A DNA stretch of 64,000 bases from CAVXJN01 sp963773585 (GTDB lineage: Bacteria > Pseudomonadota > Gammaproteobacteria > JASBUN01). The stretch spans positions 29,056 to 93,055 of the forward strand of contig CAVZBR010000012.1 of the NCBI GenBank assembly GCA_963773585.1. Reading direction: 5' to 3'. Under the pieces are notes generated by a model that worked only from the letters and a program-made list of their open reading frames with translations, was not told where the DNA came from and searched no databases. This document shows, piece by piece, positions 44,462 through 54,279 of the stretch; the first letter of the stretch is position 1, and every line of letters begins with the position of its first letter. The translations under genes were made by a program, and so were the position numbers.

Positions 44462-45181
44462 TCATTCCGGCTGCTGCAGCCACACGCAGGTTCCGCCGCT
44501 TACCTTTTCGATCCACTGCAGACGCGCCGCATGGGCCTCCAGTTCGTCCGTGCTGGCCGCGATCACCGCCAAGCGGGGCCGATCCGTCGGCAGACGGCGG
44601 ATGCTTTCGCTATGGGTTTTGGAACCCGCCTCCGCGCCGCCCAGGGAGAGCGTCACCTGCCCGCCCGTGAGTGCCAGATACACGTCGGCGAGAATCTCAG
44701 CGTCGAGCAAGGCGCCGTGTTTGACCCGTTGGGTATTGTCAATCTGGTAACGTTTGCAAAGCGCGTCGAGACTGTTCTTCTGTCCCGGATGCATCTGTCG
44801 CGCCAGGGCAAGCGTGTCCAATACGGTACACACACCCGCCACCGCGCCCCATTTTGCCCCCAGCCGTTTCAGTTCGTGGTCGATGAAGCCGACGTCGAAC
44901 GCGGCATTGTGTATCACCAGCTGCGCACCGCGGATGTAGGACAGAAAATCCTCGGCGATATCGCAGAATCGAGGCTTGTCGCGCAGAAATTCGTCCGTGA
45001 TGCCGTGCACCTCGACGGCTCCGGCATCGATGGCCCGTTCGGGCTGCAAGTATTGGTGGTAATCGTTGCCGGTACGACGGCGGTTCAACAGCTCGACACA
45101 GCCGATCTCAATGATGCGGTGACCATCGGCGGTTTCCAGTCCGGTAGTTTCGGTATCGAGTACGATCTGTCGCATCGGCAA
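44462..45181 (-). CDS. dnaQ: DNA polymerase III epsilon subunit (proofreading exonuclease)
   Basis: The 239-residue protein has the three DEDDh exonuclease motifs: IVLDTETTGLE, VIHNAAFDVGFIDHEL and KHGALLDAEILADVYL. It proofreads during replication. It follows rnhA by 70 bases; the rnhA-dnaQ pairing is widespread in gammaproteobacteria. Its C-terminal tail (about 55 residues) would contact the polymerase alpha subunit. Confidence 0.96.
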   Translation of the reverse strand: MPMRQIVLDTETTGLETADGHRIIEIGCVELLNRRRTGNDYHQYLQPERAIDAGAVEVHGITDEFLRDKPRFCDIAEDFLSYIRGAQLVIHNAAFDVGFIDHELKRLGAKWGAVAGVCTVLDTLALARQMHPGQKNSLDALCKRYQIDNTQRVKHGALLDAEILADVYLALTGGQVTLSLGGAEAGSKTHSESIRRLPTDRPRLAVIAASTDELEAHAARLQWIEKVSGGTCVWLQQPE

Positions 45182-45251
45182 TCCCCCAGCGCGAATCTGT
45201 TCAATTGGAATTGTACTAGCCGAGCCAGCGGGTCAGCGACGTCGTCCGCAT

Positions 45252-45695
45252 TCAGGTATCTGCCACTAGTTCGTCAATGGCTTGGTTCGCCAATTGGTCC
45301 GCCAGCTCATTTTCCGGATGACCGCTGTGACCTCGCACCCATTCCCAGCGCACCTGATGGCGGGACGCTGCGGCATCGAGACGCTGCCACAGGTCGATAT
45401 TCTTGACCGGCTTGCGACCCGCGGTCTTCCAGTTGCGGCGCTTCCAATTCGCGAGCCATTGCGTGATGCCGTTGCGCACGTACTGAGAATCCGTGGTCAA
45501 TACCACATCACATGCGCGCGTGAGCGACTCCAAGGCGACAATGGCTGCGGTGAGTTCCATCCGGTTGTTGGTTGTATCGGCCTCGGCGCCTTTAAGGGTC
45601 TTCTCACTGCCGTTGTAACGCAACAGCGCACCCCAGCCACCCGGGCCTGGGTTTCCGCGGCACGCACCGTCTGTGAAGATGTGAACCTCAGCCAC
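45252..45695 (-). CDS. rnhA: Ribonuclease HI
   Basis: RNase HI cuts RNA in RNA/DNA hybrids. The catalytic carboxylates lie in IFTDGACRGNPGPGGWG (Asp), NRMELTAAI (Glu), LTTDSQYVRNGI (Asp) and ENELADQLANQA (Asp). The GTG at 45695 gives the usual VAEVHIFTDG start and 147 residues; an ATG at 45728 is further inside the methyltransferase gene. It overlaps the methyltransferase stop by eight bases. Confidence 0.96.
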   Translation of the reverse strand: MAEVHIFTDGACRGNPGPGGWGALLRYNGSEKTLKGAEADTTNNRMELTAAIVALESLTRACDVVLTTDSQYVRNGITQWLANWKRRNWKTAGRKPVKNIDLWQRLDAAASRHQVRWEWVRGHSGHPENELADQLANQAIDELVADT

Positions 45696-46467
45696 GGACG
45701 ACCGCGTCCGACCGTATCCGTGCCGCATTGCGCGATGCCGTGTCCGCCAGCCCGGACACGAGACTACGGCGCGGACGCCACCGCGGCTTCACCGGCGTCA
45801 TGTTCATCACTTTCTTGCGCGCCACCATGACGTACACGCCACCGGGCCCGAGCGCGCCCTCCATGAAAGCCAAACGGTCGAGCAACGCCGCACGGTGCAG
45901 CGGTGGGCGGCGGAACAACTGCCCGGTCGACACGATTTCGAAACCCAGCAAACTGAGCCAATCCCGCAAGCGGCTCAGACCCACGAATCGACCGCACCAG
46001 GGTATGCCGCGACGACGCGCCAGGGCGTGCCACACTCCCCACAGACTCCACGGATTGAATCCCAACACGACGATACTGCCTTCCGCCACCAGGACCCGTT
46101 CGGCCTCGCGCAGCACCTGATGCGGATCCGGTGCGAAATCGAGGGTGTGGTAGAGCACCAATGCGTCGAGTGAGTCGCCCGCAATCGGCAACTGCGCGGG
46201 ATCGCCACACAAACCGGCGCTATGTTCGCCACGGGGCTCGTCGCCCACCGCCATCACCGCGCGATGAAGCACTCTGCTGGCCGACAGTACGCCGTCTGCC
46301 AGAGCACCCACTTGCAGCAGATGGTAACCAAACAAGTCGGGTAGAATGCTTTCAAGCCGCTGCTGCTCGCAGGCGCGCAGCGCCTGGCCGAGAGGTAGTT
46401 CATACCACTGGCGCAACTGGCTGCCCAGGCTGGTGGACTGGGGGCAATTGGGTCGGCGCTGTCTCAT
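45688..46467 (-). CDS. SAM-dependent methyltransferase (class I, UbiE-like)
   Basis: The 259-residue protein shows a class I methyltransferase fold without a clean glycine loop (LFGYHLLQVGALADG). It continues with LPIAGDSLDALVLYHTLDFAPDPHQVLREAERVLVAEGSIVVLGF, the post-I to motif III region. The same gene is found beside rnhA in Pseudomonas-type gammaproteobacteria. The target is unknown. The ATG at 46467 was chosen over starts more than 100 codons upstream that would run into the mltD promoter region. Confidence 0.85.
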   Translation of the reverse strand: MRQRRPNCPQSTSLGSQLRQWYELPLGQALRACEQQRLESILPDLFGYHLLQVGALADGVLSASRVLHRAVMAVGDEPRGEHSAGLCGDPAQLPIAGDSLDALVLYHTLDFAPDPHQVLREAERVLVAEGSIVVLGFNPWSLWGVWHALARRRGIPWCGRFVGLSRLRDWLSLLGFEIVSTGQLFRRPPLHRAALLDRLAFMEGALGPGGVYVMVARKKVMNMTPVKPRWRPRRSLVSGLADTASRNAARIRSDAVVRG

Positions 46468-46661
46468 GTTTGCCGCTGAGGATATCACAGCGTTGTGGCT
46501 GCGAAATCCAATCGCCAGCGGCATTCGCGCTACAGATCGACTAGCCGTGTCCGATATGCTGGACATGGGTCGTGGCGGCAGGCACGCTTGCGCCGCTGCA
46601 CCAGGTTGCGTACCGTATGGACCACGTACACCGACCATAAGAAAAATGGGGTAAATGGCCG

Positions 46662-48347
46662 ATGCGGCTGCTCGCAATTGCTTGTTCAATGATGCTTGTG
46701 CTCTCCGCCTGCAGCACGCTGGCGACGCGCGATCATTCCCAAACCGTCGGCACGGCCGCCCGAGACAGCGACAACGCGGCACAGGACCTCAGCGCCACCG
46801 ACTCCGAAACCATCGATCGCGCCCAAGCGTTGCAGCGTACGGCTGCCGAAGCCGAACGCAACGTAGCCGCAGCGGTCACGAGCGCCGAAACCGAAGAGAC
46901 GCAGAACGCTCTTCCGGAGGTCGAGGCGGATCTTTGGCAGCGCCTGCGCGACGATTTCCGCCTGCACGGATACGATCATGCCCGGGTGACGCCCCATCTG
47001 GAGTGGTATGCCCGTCATGGCGACTACTTGGAGCGGGTCACAGAACGCGCCGAACCGTTTTTGCACTTGATCGTCGAAGAAGTGGAACGCCGCGGCATGC
47101 CTGGTGAAATCGCGTTGCTGCCGATCGTGGAAAGTGCATTCCAACCGTTTGCCTATTCCCACGGCCGCGCCGCCGGCATCTGGCAATTCATCCCCGGTAC
47201 CGGGCGCCGTTATGGGTTGAAACAGAACTGGTGGTACGACGGCCGCCGTGACGTACTGGCGGCGACCAACGCCGCGCTGGATTATCTGCAGAAGCTGCAC
47301 GACCAGTTCGACGGCGACTGGTTGTTGGCACTGGCGGCGTACAACTCCGGGGAAGGCACCGTACAGCGCGCGATCGAGCGCAACCGGCGCAAAGGTCTGC
47401 CGACCACGTTCTGGTACCTGGATCTGCCCCGGGAAACGGAATCCTATGCGCCCAAACTGCTGGCCATCGCGGCGATCGTCGCCGAGCCGGAAAAATACGG
47501 CGTCTCGCTGGCGCCCATCGTCAATGAACCGCAACTTGCGGTCATCGACGTGGGCGGGCAAATGGACCTTGCCCTGGCCGCAGATATGGCGGGGCTCAGC
47601 ATTGAAGACCTGTATCGGCTCAACCCTGGGTTCAACCGCTGGGCGACGGATCCGGACGGACCCCACCGGTTGTTGATCCCCGTTGAACGCCAGGATGAGT
47701 TCGAACAGCGACTTGCGGAATTACCTGCAGACCAGCGCCTGCATTGGGAACGCTACCGTATCCGCAGCGGCGACTCGCTGATCGCGATCGCCAAACACTA
47801 TCGCACCACGCCGGCGGTCCTGCGTCACGTGAACGACCTGTCAGGCAACACGATCGTCGCGGGCAAGCATTTGCTGATTCCAGTCGCGAGCAAGTCCTTC
47901 AAGCAATACACCCTGGCCGCGGAACAAAGACGCCAGTCGTTGCACGCACGCAGCAACGGCGGCCGAAAAGTGACGCACGTCGTGGGTCACGGCGATACCT
48001 TCTGGGATATCGCGCGCCAATACAAAGTTCCAGTGCGCAAACTGGCGAGTTGGAACGGCATGGCGCCGCGGGACGTATTGCACCCGGGACAGAAACTGGT
48101 GCTGTGGGTAACAGATAACAGCGGCCGCGGCAGCCACTCTGCCCACGCGCTGCCGGTGGCGGCCGTCGTGCGGTCCATACACTACACCGTGCGGCGCGGC
48201 GATTCATTGTCACGCATCGCCAGCCGATTCCGCGTGTCCGTAGATCAGCTACGGCGCTGGAACGGCCTCAGCAAGGGACATTACCTGCAACCGGGCCAGC
48301 GCCTTACGCTGTACGTGGACGTTACCCAGCAGTCCGGGAGCGGCTGA
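46662..48347 (+). CDS. mltD: Membrane-bound lytic murein transglycosylase D
   Basis: MltD cleaves peptidoglycan glycan strands. A lipoprotein signal (RLLAIACSMMLVLSAC, lipid Cys at residue 16) is followed by the SLT domain with the catalytic Glu in LLPIVESAFQPFAYS and AAGIWQFIPGTGRRYGL. Three LysM repeats end the protein (starting near YRIRSGDSLIAIA, HVVGHGDTFWDIA and YTVRRGDSLSRIA). Length is 561 residues. The 3' end overlaps the convergent aminotransferase gene by 26 bases. Confidence 0.95.
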   Translation: MRLLAIACSMMLVLSACSTLATRDHSQTVGTAARDSDNAAQDLSATDSETIDRAQALQRTAAEAERNVAAAVTSAETEETQNALPEVEADLWQRLRDDFRLHGYDHARVTPHLEWYARHGDYLERVTERAEPFLHLIVEEVERRGMPGEIALLPIVESAFQPFAYSHGRAAGIWQFIPGTGRRYGLKQNWWYDGRRDVLAATNAALDYLQKLHDQFDGDWLLALAAYNSGEGTVQRAIERNRRKGLPTTFWYLDLPRETESYAPKLLAIAAIVAEPEKYGVSLAPIVNEPQLAVIDVGGQMDLALAADMAGLSIEDLYRLNPGFNRWATDPDGPHRLLIPVERQDEFEQRLAELPADQRLHWERYRIRSGDSLIAIAKHYRTTPAVLRHVNDLSGNTIVAGKHLLIPVASKSFKQYTLAAEQRRQSLHARSNGGRKVTHVVGHGDTFWDIARQYKVPVRKLASWNGMAPRDVLHPGQKLVLWVTDNSGRGSHSAHALPVAAVVRSIHYTVRRGDSLSRIASRFRVSVDQLRRWNGLSKGHYLQPGQRLTLYVDVTQQSGSG

Positions 48348-49569
48348 CCTCGGCGGCGGCCAATGCGGGGCGGGCCGCGCTGGTGCCCGAATATACGATC
48401 CGGGCGGCGCTGATCGCAGCGCCGGGTCGCAGTTCGGCGCCCATCTCGCTCAGCAATGCTTCCAGCGCGCCCAGGGCAAACAGCACATTGCGCTGATTGG
48501 ATCCATAGCCCATCAATCCGATACGCCACACTTTGCCCGCGAGATCGCCCAGCCCGGCACCGATTTCCAAGCTGTAATCCATCAGCAGTCGCTTGCGCAC
48601 GTCGGCGTCTTCGACCTGCTCGGGAATGGTCACCGCATTGAGCTGCGGCAATCGCTCGGCTTCGGGCACCACCAGGGCCAAGCCCATCGCCTCCAGCCCG
48701 GCGCGCAGCGCTTGGTGATTATGGGCGTGGCGCTGCCAGGCATTTTCCAGCCCTTCTTCGTGCAGCAGCACGAGCGCTTCATGCAGTCCGTACAGCGCGT
48801 TGATCGGCGCCGTGTGGTGGTAGGCGCGCTTGGTTCCCGATCCCCAATAGCCCATGACCAGATTCAGGTCCATAAACCAACTCTGCACCGGCGACTTGCG
48901 AGCTTTCACTGCATCCTGCGCCCGTGCACTGAACGTTACAGGCGAGAGACCAGGCGTGCAGGACAAGCATTTCTGGGTGCCGGAATACACGGCGTCCAAA
49001 CCCCACTCATCCACTTTCAGCGGCGTGCCGCCGAGCGAGGTCACCGCGTCGACAATGGTCAGGCAATCGTGACGGCGGGCGATTTCAGCCAAGGTCTTGG
49101 CGTCGGACTGGGCACCGGTGGAGGTTTCGGCATGCACGAATGCGACCAGCTTGGCATCCGGATTGGCTTTGAGCGCATCTTCCAGCTTATTCGGATCGAC
49201 GGCGCGACCCCAGGGATCTTCGACCATCACCGCGACACCGCCCGCCCGTTCCACATTTTCCTTCATGCGGCCGGCAAATACGCCGTTGCGGCAGATCACG
49301 ACTTTGTCACCGGGCTCAACCAGATTTGTAAAGCACGTTTCCATGCCGGCGGAACCCGGGGCCGACACTGGAAAGGTCAGCTCGTTCTCGGTTTGGAACG
49401 CGTACTGCAGCATGCTCTTGAGATCTTCCATCATCTCCACGAACACCGGATCCAGATGACCGATGGTCGGACGGGACATCGCTTCCAGAATACGCGGATT
49501 AACGTCGGAGGGGCCCGGACCCATCAGGGTACGCTGGGGCGGATGAAATGACCTCGGATTGCTGCTCAT
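48322..49569 (-). CDS. Class V aminotransferase, alanine-glyoxylate / serine-pyruvate type
   Basis: The 415-residue PLP enzyme starts RTLMGPGPSDVNPRILEAMSRPTIGHLDP, has VSAPGSAGMETCFTNLVEPGDKV in the cofactor region and the Schiff-base Lys in YSGTQKCLSCTPGLSP. It is likely to move amino groups between alanine or serine and glyoxylate or pyruvate, as in serine-cycle and glycine metabolism. It has an extra C-terminal tail (AARPALAAAEVSRS). The ATG at 49569 has GAGG upstream; a longer frame start at 49680 reads through a terminator and was rejected. It lies between mltD and the ABC transporter. Confidence 0.92.
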   Translation of the reverse strand: MSSNPRSFHPPQRTLMGPGPSDVNPRILEAMSRPTIGHLDPVFVEMMEDLKSMLQYAFQTENELTFPVSAPGSAGMETCFTNLVEPGDKVVICRNGVFAGRMKENVERAGGVAVMVEDPWGRAVDPNKLEDALKANPDAKLVAFVHAETSTGAQSDAKTLAEIARRHDCLTIVDAVTSLGGTPLKVDEWGLDAVYSGTQKCLSCTPGLSPVTFSARAQDAVKARKSPVQSWFMDLNLVMGYWGSGTKRAYHHTAPINALYGLHEALVLLHEEGLENAWQRHAHNHQALRAGLEAMGLALVVPEAERLPQLNAVTIPEQVEDADVRKRLLMDYSLEIGAGLGDLAGKVWRIGLMGYGSNQRNVLFALGALEALLSEMGAELRPGAAISAARIVYSGTSAARPALAAAEVSRSRTAG

Positions 49570-49596
49570 GTGCGCCTCGGGTTGATATTGCAAAGC

Positions 49597-49620
49597 AAAA
49601 AAAAGCGGCCGACACGGCCG
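49597..49620 (-). terminator. Rho-independent terminator (minus strand)
   Basis: On the minus strand CGGCCG-TGT-CGGCCG is followed by GC and eight T. It lies after the peptide-transporter genes and only 27 bases before the aminotransferase start, so it either ends the transporter operon or attenuates the aminotransferase message. Confidence 0.85.
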
Positions 49621-49779
49621 TGGAAAGACGGAAATCATACCAAATGCGTCAGATAAGGGGAATCTGGAGGTGTTGGACATCCTGCATGACTCGGCTTGCT
49701 CGGCTCAATAATCCACCGACTTTCGGTACGTTATATAACTTTTCTAGAATGCACTCGACATGCCTGGCGCATCCACCTT

Positions 49780-51795
49780 TCAATGCGGCAGGTACAGGAA
49801 ACACCGGGTACTGTGCTCGCCGCCGGTCGACTCGGGATAACGTTGCCGACATATCGGCATCGCGTGCGGACAACGTGGATGAAAGTGACAACCATGGGGC
49901 GGATTACTGGGTGACGGGATATCGCCCTCCAAGCGGATAACCTTGCTACCGCCGCGCTCGTCGTTGACCACGGGTACCGCCGCCAACAGCGCCCGGGTGT
50001 AAGGGTGCTTGGCGTTATTGAGCACGTCGGCCACCGGTCCCCGCTCGACGATTCGACCCAGGTACATCACCGCCACCTCGTGGGCCAGGTAGGCCACCAC
50101 GGACAAGTCGTGGGTGATGAAGAGATATGACAGGTCGAAATCGTTCTGCAGATTTTTGAGCAGGTTCAGGATTTGCGCCTGGACGGAGACGTCGAGGGCG
50201 CTGGTGGGCTCGTCGCACACGATCAATTTTGGATTCACCGCCAGCGCCCGGGCAATGCAAATGCGCTGTCGTTGGCCACCGGAGAACTCATGGGGATAAC
50301 GGCGCGCCATATCAGGCGCCAAGCCCACGTGTTGCAGAAGTTCGTCGACCCGCGCTTGGCGCGCAGCGCGGTTGCTGCCGACATTTTGCGCCGCCATGCC
50401 CTCCTCGATGATGTCGCCCACCCGCATGCGTGGATTCATGGATGAGAAGGGATCTTGAAAAATTATCTGAAAGTTGGCCCGCGCCCTTCGCAGCCGCTCA
50501 CCGCGCAAGTGCATGAGATCAAGACTGTCATAACGCACGCTGCCTTTGGTGTAGCCGCGCAGCAGCTGCAGGATCCCTTTACCCACCGTGGTCTTGCCGC
50601 AACCCGACTCGCCCACCAGTGCCAAGGTATGTGCTTTTTTGATCTCCAGCGACACCCCGTCCACCGCATATACGTAGCCCGCAGTGCGTTTCAACAAACC
50701 TTTGTGAATTGGGAAATGCACTTGCAGGTCGGCGACTGAAAGCAACGCTTCAGCGCCGTTCGGCGGAGCCGGCGCCGCTTCGCCACCGACGCGCGGACGA
50801 GTGCGCGCGCCGTCGCCGGCGTACTTCGGATCATGGAGATGACAGCGCACCCCCTGCTCTGCGGCCAAGGCCGTCCAGCGCGGCTCGATTTCGGCACACG
50901 TGTGCCAAGCATAATCACAGCGCGGCTCGAAACGACAGGCGGTGAATGCTTGGGTCAGGGCCGGCACGGACCCGGGTATAACCTCCAGGGTGCGGGTCCG
51001 TTTCTCCAGACTGGGAAGGGACTCGAACAACTTGCGACTATAGGGATGGCGGGGATTGCTGAAAAACTCGTGCCGGTCGGCCAGTTCCACCACCTGCCCC
51101 GCATACATCACGGCGACACGGTCGGTCATTTCCGAAACCACCCCCAGGTCATGGGTGATCAGCAGAATAGCCATGCCCGTTTCCCGCTGCAAACGGCGCA
51201 GCAGATCGAGCACCTGGGCCTGTATGGTGACGTCCAAAGCAGTGGTGGGCTCATCGGCAATCAGCAGCTCCGGGTCGCCCGCGAGGGCGATTGCAATCAT
51301 GACCCGCTGTTTCATGCCGCCGGAAAGCTGATGCGGGAATTCACGATAACGCCGTTCCGGATCCGGAATACCCACGGCTTCCAGCAGATCCAAAGCTTTG
51401 CGTTGCTCCGCCCGTCCGCGCATGCCTTTGTGCCGGCGCAACGACTCGCCGATTTGTTCACCGACGCTCAGCACCGGATTCAGCGAAGTCATTGGTTCCT
51501 GGAAGATCATGGCGATACGGTTGCCGCGAATACCGCGCATGGCCATCTCGGAGTAGCGGGTCAGATCCTGATCCTGCAACCATACGTGACCACTTACGAT
51601 GCGACCGGCCGGCGTCGGTACCAATCCCATGATGGACAGCGCCGTCATCGACTTGCCGCATCCGGACTCTCCCAGCAGGGAGAATGTCTCACCGCGTCGA
51701 ATATCGAAACTCACATCATCGACGGCGCGCACCTGGCCCCGGGCTGAAGCCAGCCAGGTGCTCATGTTCTCGACTCGTAGCAGCGTATCGCTCAT
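49780..51795 (-). CDS. Peptide ABC transporter ATPase, two ABC domains (YejF type)
   Basis: The 671-residue protein is two OppD/DppF-like ATPases in one chain. Half one has Walker A LLGESGCGKSMTAL, signature LSGGMKQRVMIAIAL and Walker B LLIADEPTTALD. Half two has VGESGCGKTTVGK, FSGGQRQRICIARAL and LIVCDEPTSALD. Each is followed by the oligopeptide-family C-terminal segment with Cys clusters (CRFEPRCDYAW; CHFHPRCPHAMPIC). The ATG overlaps the permease stop (ATGA). Confidence 0.94.
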   Translation of the reverse strand: MSDTLLRVENMSTWLASARGQVRAVDDVSFDIRRGETFSLLGESGCGKSMTALSIMGLVPTPAGRIVSGHVWLQDQDLTRYSEMAMRGIRGNRIAMIFQEPMTSLNPVLSVGEQIGESLRRHKGMRGRAEQRKALDLLEAVGIPDPERRYREFPHQLSGGMKQRVMIAIALAGDPELLIADEPTTALDVTIQAQVLDLLRRLQRETGMAILLITHDLGVVSEMTDRVAVMYAGQVVELADRHEFFSNPRHPYSRKLFESLPSLEKRTRTLEVIPGSVPALTQAFTACRFEPRCDYAWHTCAEIEPRWTALAAEQGVRCHLHDPKYAGDGARTRPRVGGEAAPAPPNGAEALLSVADLQVHFPIHKGLLKRTAGYVYAVDGVSLEIKKAHTLALVGESGCGKTTVGKGILQLLRGYTKGSVRYDSLDLMHLRGERLRRARANFQIIFQDPFSSMNPRMRVGDIIEEGMAAQNVGSNRAARQARVDELLQHVGLAPDMARRYPHEFSGGQRQRICIARALAVNPKLIVCDEPTSALDVSVQAQILNLLKNLQNDFDLSYLFITHDLSVVAYLAHEVAVMYLGRIVERGPVADVLNNAKHPYTRALLAAVPVVNDERGGSKVIRLEGDIPSPSNPPHGCHFHPRCPHAMPICRQRYPESTGGEHSTRCFLYLPH

Positions 51796-53291
51796 GGATT
51801 GTCTCGCAGTCGCGGATCGAAGGCGTCGCGCACGGCATCCGAGAACACGTTTGCCGACAACACCAGTGTGAACATGAATATGAAAGCAGCCAAAAGGGTC
51901 CACCAGACCACGGGTTCGCGCGCCATTTCGAGACGTGCGCTGTTAATCATGTTGCCCCAACTGATGGTGGAAGGGTCGACCCCGACGCCGACATAGGACA
52001 ACACGGCCTCCGCCAATACCAGGCCGCTGAAATCGAGCACCACGACAATCAAAATGATATGCATCACATTTGGAAGGATGTGGCGTCCAATGATGGTGAA
52101 GTGCCTCACCCCGAAGGCGGTGGCTGCTTCTATGTAGTCCATGCGATTGAGCTTGAGAGTCTCGCCGCGCAACAACCGGCACAAACTGGTCCAGCTGGTA
52201 ATTCCCAGGATTCCGCACAACGCCAGCAGACGCAGATCTGCCCGATGGGCACCGGTTTCGAACATTTCCGGATGATTATTGATAACCAATTGGATGGAGA
52301 GAATCGCTGCGGAAATTAGCAATACACCAGGGATCGAACTCAGGGTGGTATAAAAGTACTGAATCACATCGTCGACCCAGCCGCGAAAATAACCAGCGGC
52401 AATTCCCAGCAATATCGCAAAAGGCAACATTACCAGCGTCGTGAGTGTGCCGATCACCAGCCCAGTGCGGATGCTCTTGATCGCCTGGTACAGGACGTCC
52501 ACGCCCACCTTGTCGGTGCCCAGGATGTGATAGTAAGGACCCAGCCTGACCACACAAAACACCAGAAACAGCAGCACCAACAACGTATAGAAAGCCGCGT
52601 GCCACGGCAGTGCCGCCTGGCCCCGTATCAGTAGACGCCATGCTTTGAATATCGGCTGCCTGGAGCGTCGCCCCCAGAACGCGGCGGCAATGCCGCTCAA
52701 GATCAACCACGCAACGATTGCTTCCACTGCGGCGCGCAGCGAACGTAACACGATGTCGGTTGTCCGTTGGTGCTGTGGATCCTGCAAATGAGCACCGCCG
52801 TAGTGCAGCCGGGGAAACACGCGTTGGCGGCCACTTTCGGTTTCAACGGTTTCCTTGCTGTAAAGAAAAGCCGCAAAGGGCGCGGAATAGGTTTTCTCGA
52901 CCTGAGACGCCAACGGCCCCAAAGCAACGTCCAACACACTCCGTACGTTCGGAGAATACGCCACGGCGTCGCTGCCCCGAGTGGACAAGGGTGTACGAAA
53001 GTGCACCGAATCCATTAGTCCCACCACGACGTATGCGAACAGGATCACTGCCGCTACCATCGTCAATCGGCCGCGCAATACCCGCGACCAGGGGCCGCGC
53101 AGATGCTCGCGGTGGCGAACATAGCCGACCAAAAAGAAAGTCATGATCACCAGCAAAAAAATCAACCGGTCGGTCCACAAATAAACCGGCAGCACGCCCA
53201 CCATCAGCGGCCCGAGCCAAAGCAGAGCGATCAACGCCAAACCCGCGAGCGACGGCAAAAACCACCAATGCGCTGTCAACTTGGCAGACAT
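51792..53291 (-). CDS. Peptide ABC transporter permease, DppC/YejE type, with large insertion
   Basis: The 499-residue protein has the OppC core at its C-terminal half (LVIGTLTTLVMLPFAILLGIAAGYFRGWVDD and the EAA loop LNRMDYIEAATAFGVRHFTIIGRHILPNVMH). It is much longer than the usual 290-340 residues: a periplasmic or cytoplasmic region of about 150 residues lies between the first hydrophobic segments and the core (MDSVHFRTPLSTRGSDAVAY and onward). Such long YejE forms occur beside YejB/YejF. Its stop overlaps the permease B frame end. Confidence 0.9.
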   Translation of the reverse strand: MSAKLTAHWWFLPSLAGLALIALLWLGPLMVGVLPVYLWTDRLIFLLVIMTFFLVGYVRHREHLRGPWSRVLRGRLTMVAAVILFAYVVVGLMDSVHFRTPLSTRGSDAVAYSPNVRSVLDVALGPLASQVEKTYSAPFAAFLYSKETVETESGRQRVFPRLHYGGAHLQDPQHQRTTDIVLRSLRAAVEAIVAWLILSGIAAAFWGRRSRQPIFKAWRLLIRGQAALPWHAAFYTLLVLLFLVFCVVRLGPYYHILGTDKVGVDVLYQAIKSIRTGLVIGTLTTLVMLPFAILLGIAAGYFRGWVDDVIQYFYTTLSSIPGVLLISAAILSIQLVINNHPEMFETGAHRADLRLLALCGILGITSWTSLCRLLRGETLKLNRMDYIEAATAFGVRHFTIIGRHILPNVMHIILIVVVLDFSGLVLAEAVLSYVGVGVDPSTISWGNMINSARLEMAREPVVWWTLLAAFIFMFTLVLSANVFSDAVRDAFDPRLRDNP

Positions 53292-54271
53292 CAGCTCAAT
53301 CGAATCCTTGGATCAACCAATGTATACGACAGATCGGTCATCAATAAACCGAGGATATAAAGGACCGAACCCAGGAACACCATCGCCCGGACGATCGCGA
53401 AGTCCTGTTGCCGAATAGCATCGATGGTGTAACTGCCGAGACCTGGAATGCCGAAAAATGACTCAGTCAGCAAACTGCCCAGGAACAACAGCGGGATCAC
53501 GACTACCGCGCCCGTCAGGATCGGTACCATGGCGTTTTTCAACACATGTTTGAACAGTACCCGGATTTCGGACAGCCCCTTCGCACGAGCCGTGCGCACG
53601 TAGTCGCGGCCGATCTCTTCCAGAAAGATGGTCCGGTACCAGCGGGTGCCAGCGCCTATACCGGCAACGATTCCGATGACGACAGGTAAAATGAGAAAGC
53701 GCACGCTATCCCAGCCATCGGCGCGAAAGCCTGAGATCGGGACGAGTTCGAGCATCTTTCCCACCACGAACTGTCCGGCGATGATGTAGAACAACGTCGA
53801 TATGGACATCAATGTAACGCACAGCACGACGCCCCAGGCATCGACGTAGGTACCGCGAAAAAAGGCCAGCAACATCGCGAAGGTAATATTCACAAGCAAT
53901 CCGACGATGAACACGGGTATCGCAATGGCAAGGCTCGGCCACATACGTTGATGTATATCGCTACTGATATTGCGCCCGTCATCGGCGCTGCCAAAATCGA
54001 ATACAAACAGGCGCACCGACTTCTCATAGAAGATGGTGTCGGTAAATTTCGCGACGCCTTTTGCCCTGGTGTTCAGAAACAGCGGCTTGTCGTAACCTCG
54101 CGACTCTTTCCAACGCTCGATCGCCGCCGGCGTGACGTGCTTGGCACCAAGCTGCATGCGCGCCATATCGTCGGGACTATTGACGATGAAGAACAGGGCA
54201 AACGTAAGTAAATTGACTCCGATCAAAATCGGAATCGCGTACAAAACCCTGCGCAGAATATAAGCCAGCAT
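53291..54271 (-). CDS. Peptide ABC transporter permease, DppB/YejB type
   Basis: The 326-residue protein starts LAYILRRVLYAIPILIGVNLLTFALFFIVN, the typical OppB/YejB start, and has the EAA loop YVRTARAKGLSEIRVLFKHVLKNAMVPILTG. Six hydrophobic segments are visible. The ATG at 54271 fits this start; codons upstream overlap the binding-protein gene. It lies eight bases after the binding-protein stop. Confidence 0.92.
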   Translation of the reverse strand: MLAYILRRVLYAIPILIGVNLLTFALFFIVNSPDDMARMQLGAKHVTPAAIERWKESRGYDKPLFLNTRAKGVAKFTDTIFYEKSVRLFVFDFGSADDGRNISSDIHQRMWPSLAIAIPVFIVGLLVNITFAMLLAFFRGTYVDAWGVVLCVTLMSISTLFYIIAGQFVVGKMLELVPISGFRADGWDSVRFLILPVVIGIVAGIGAGTRWYRTIFLEEIGRDYVRTARAKGLSEIRVLFKHVLKNAMVPILTGAVVVIPLLFLGSLLTESFFGIPGLGSYTIDAIRQQDFAIVRAMVFLGSVLYILGLLMTDLSYTLVDPRIRLS

Positions 54272-54279
54272 CCCTGTTC

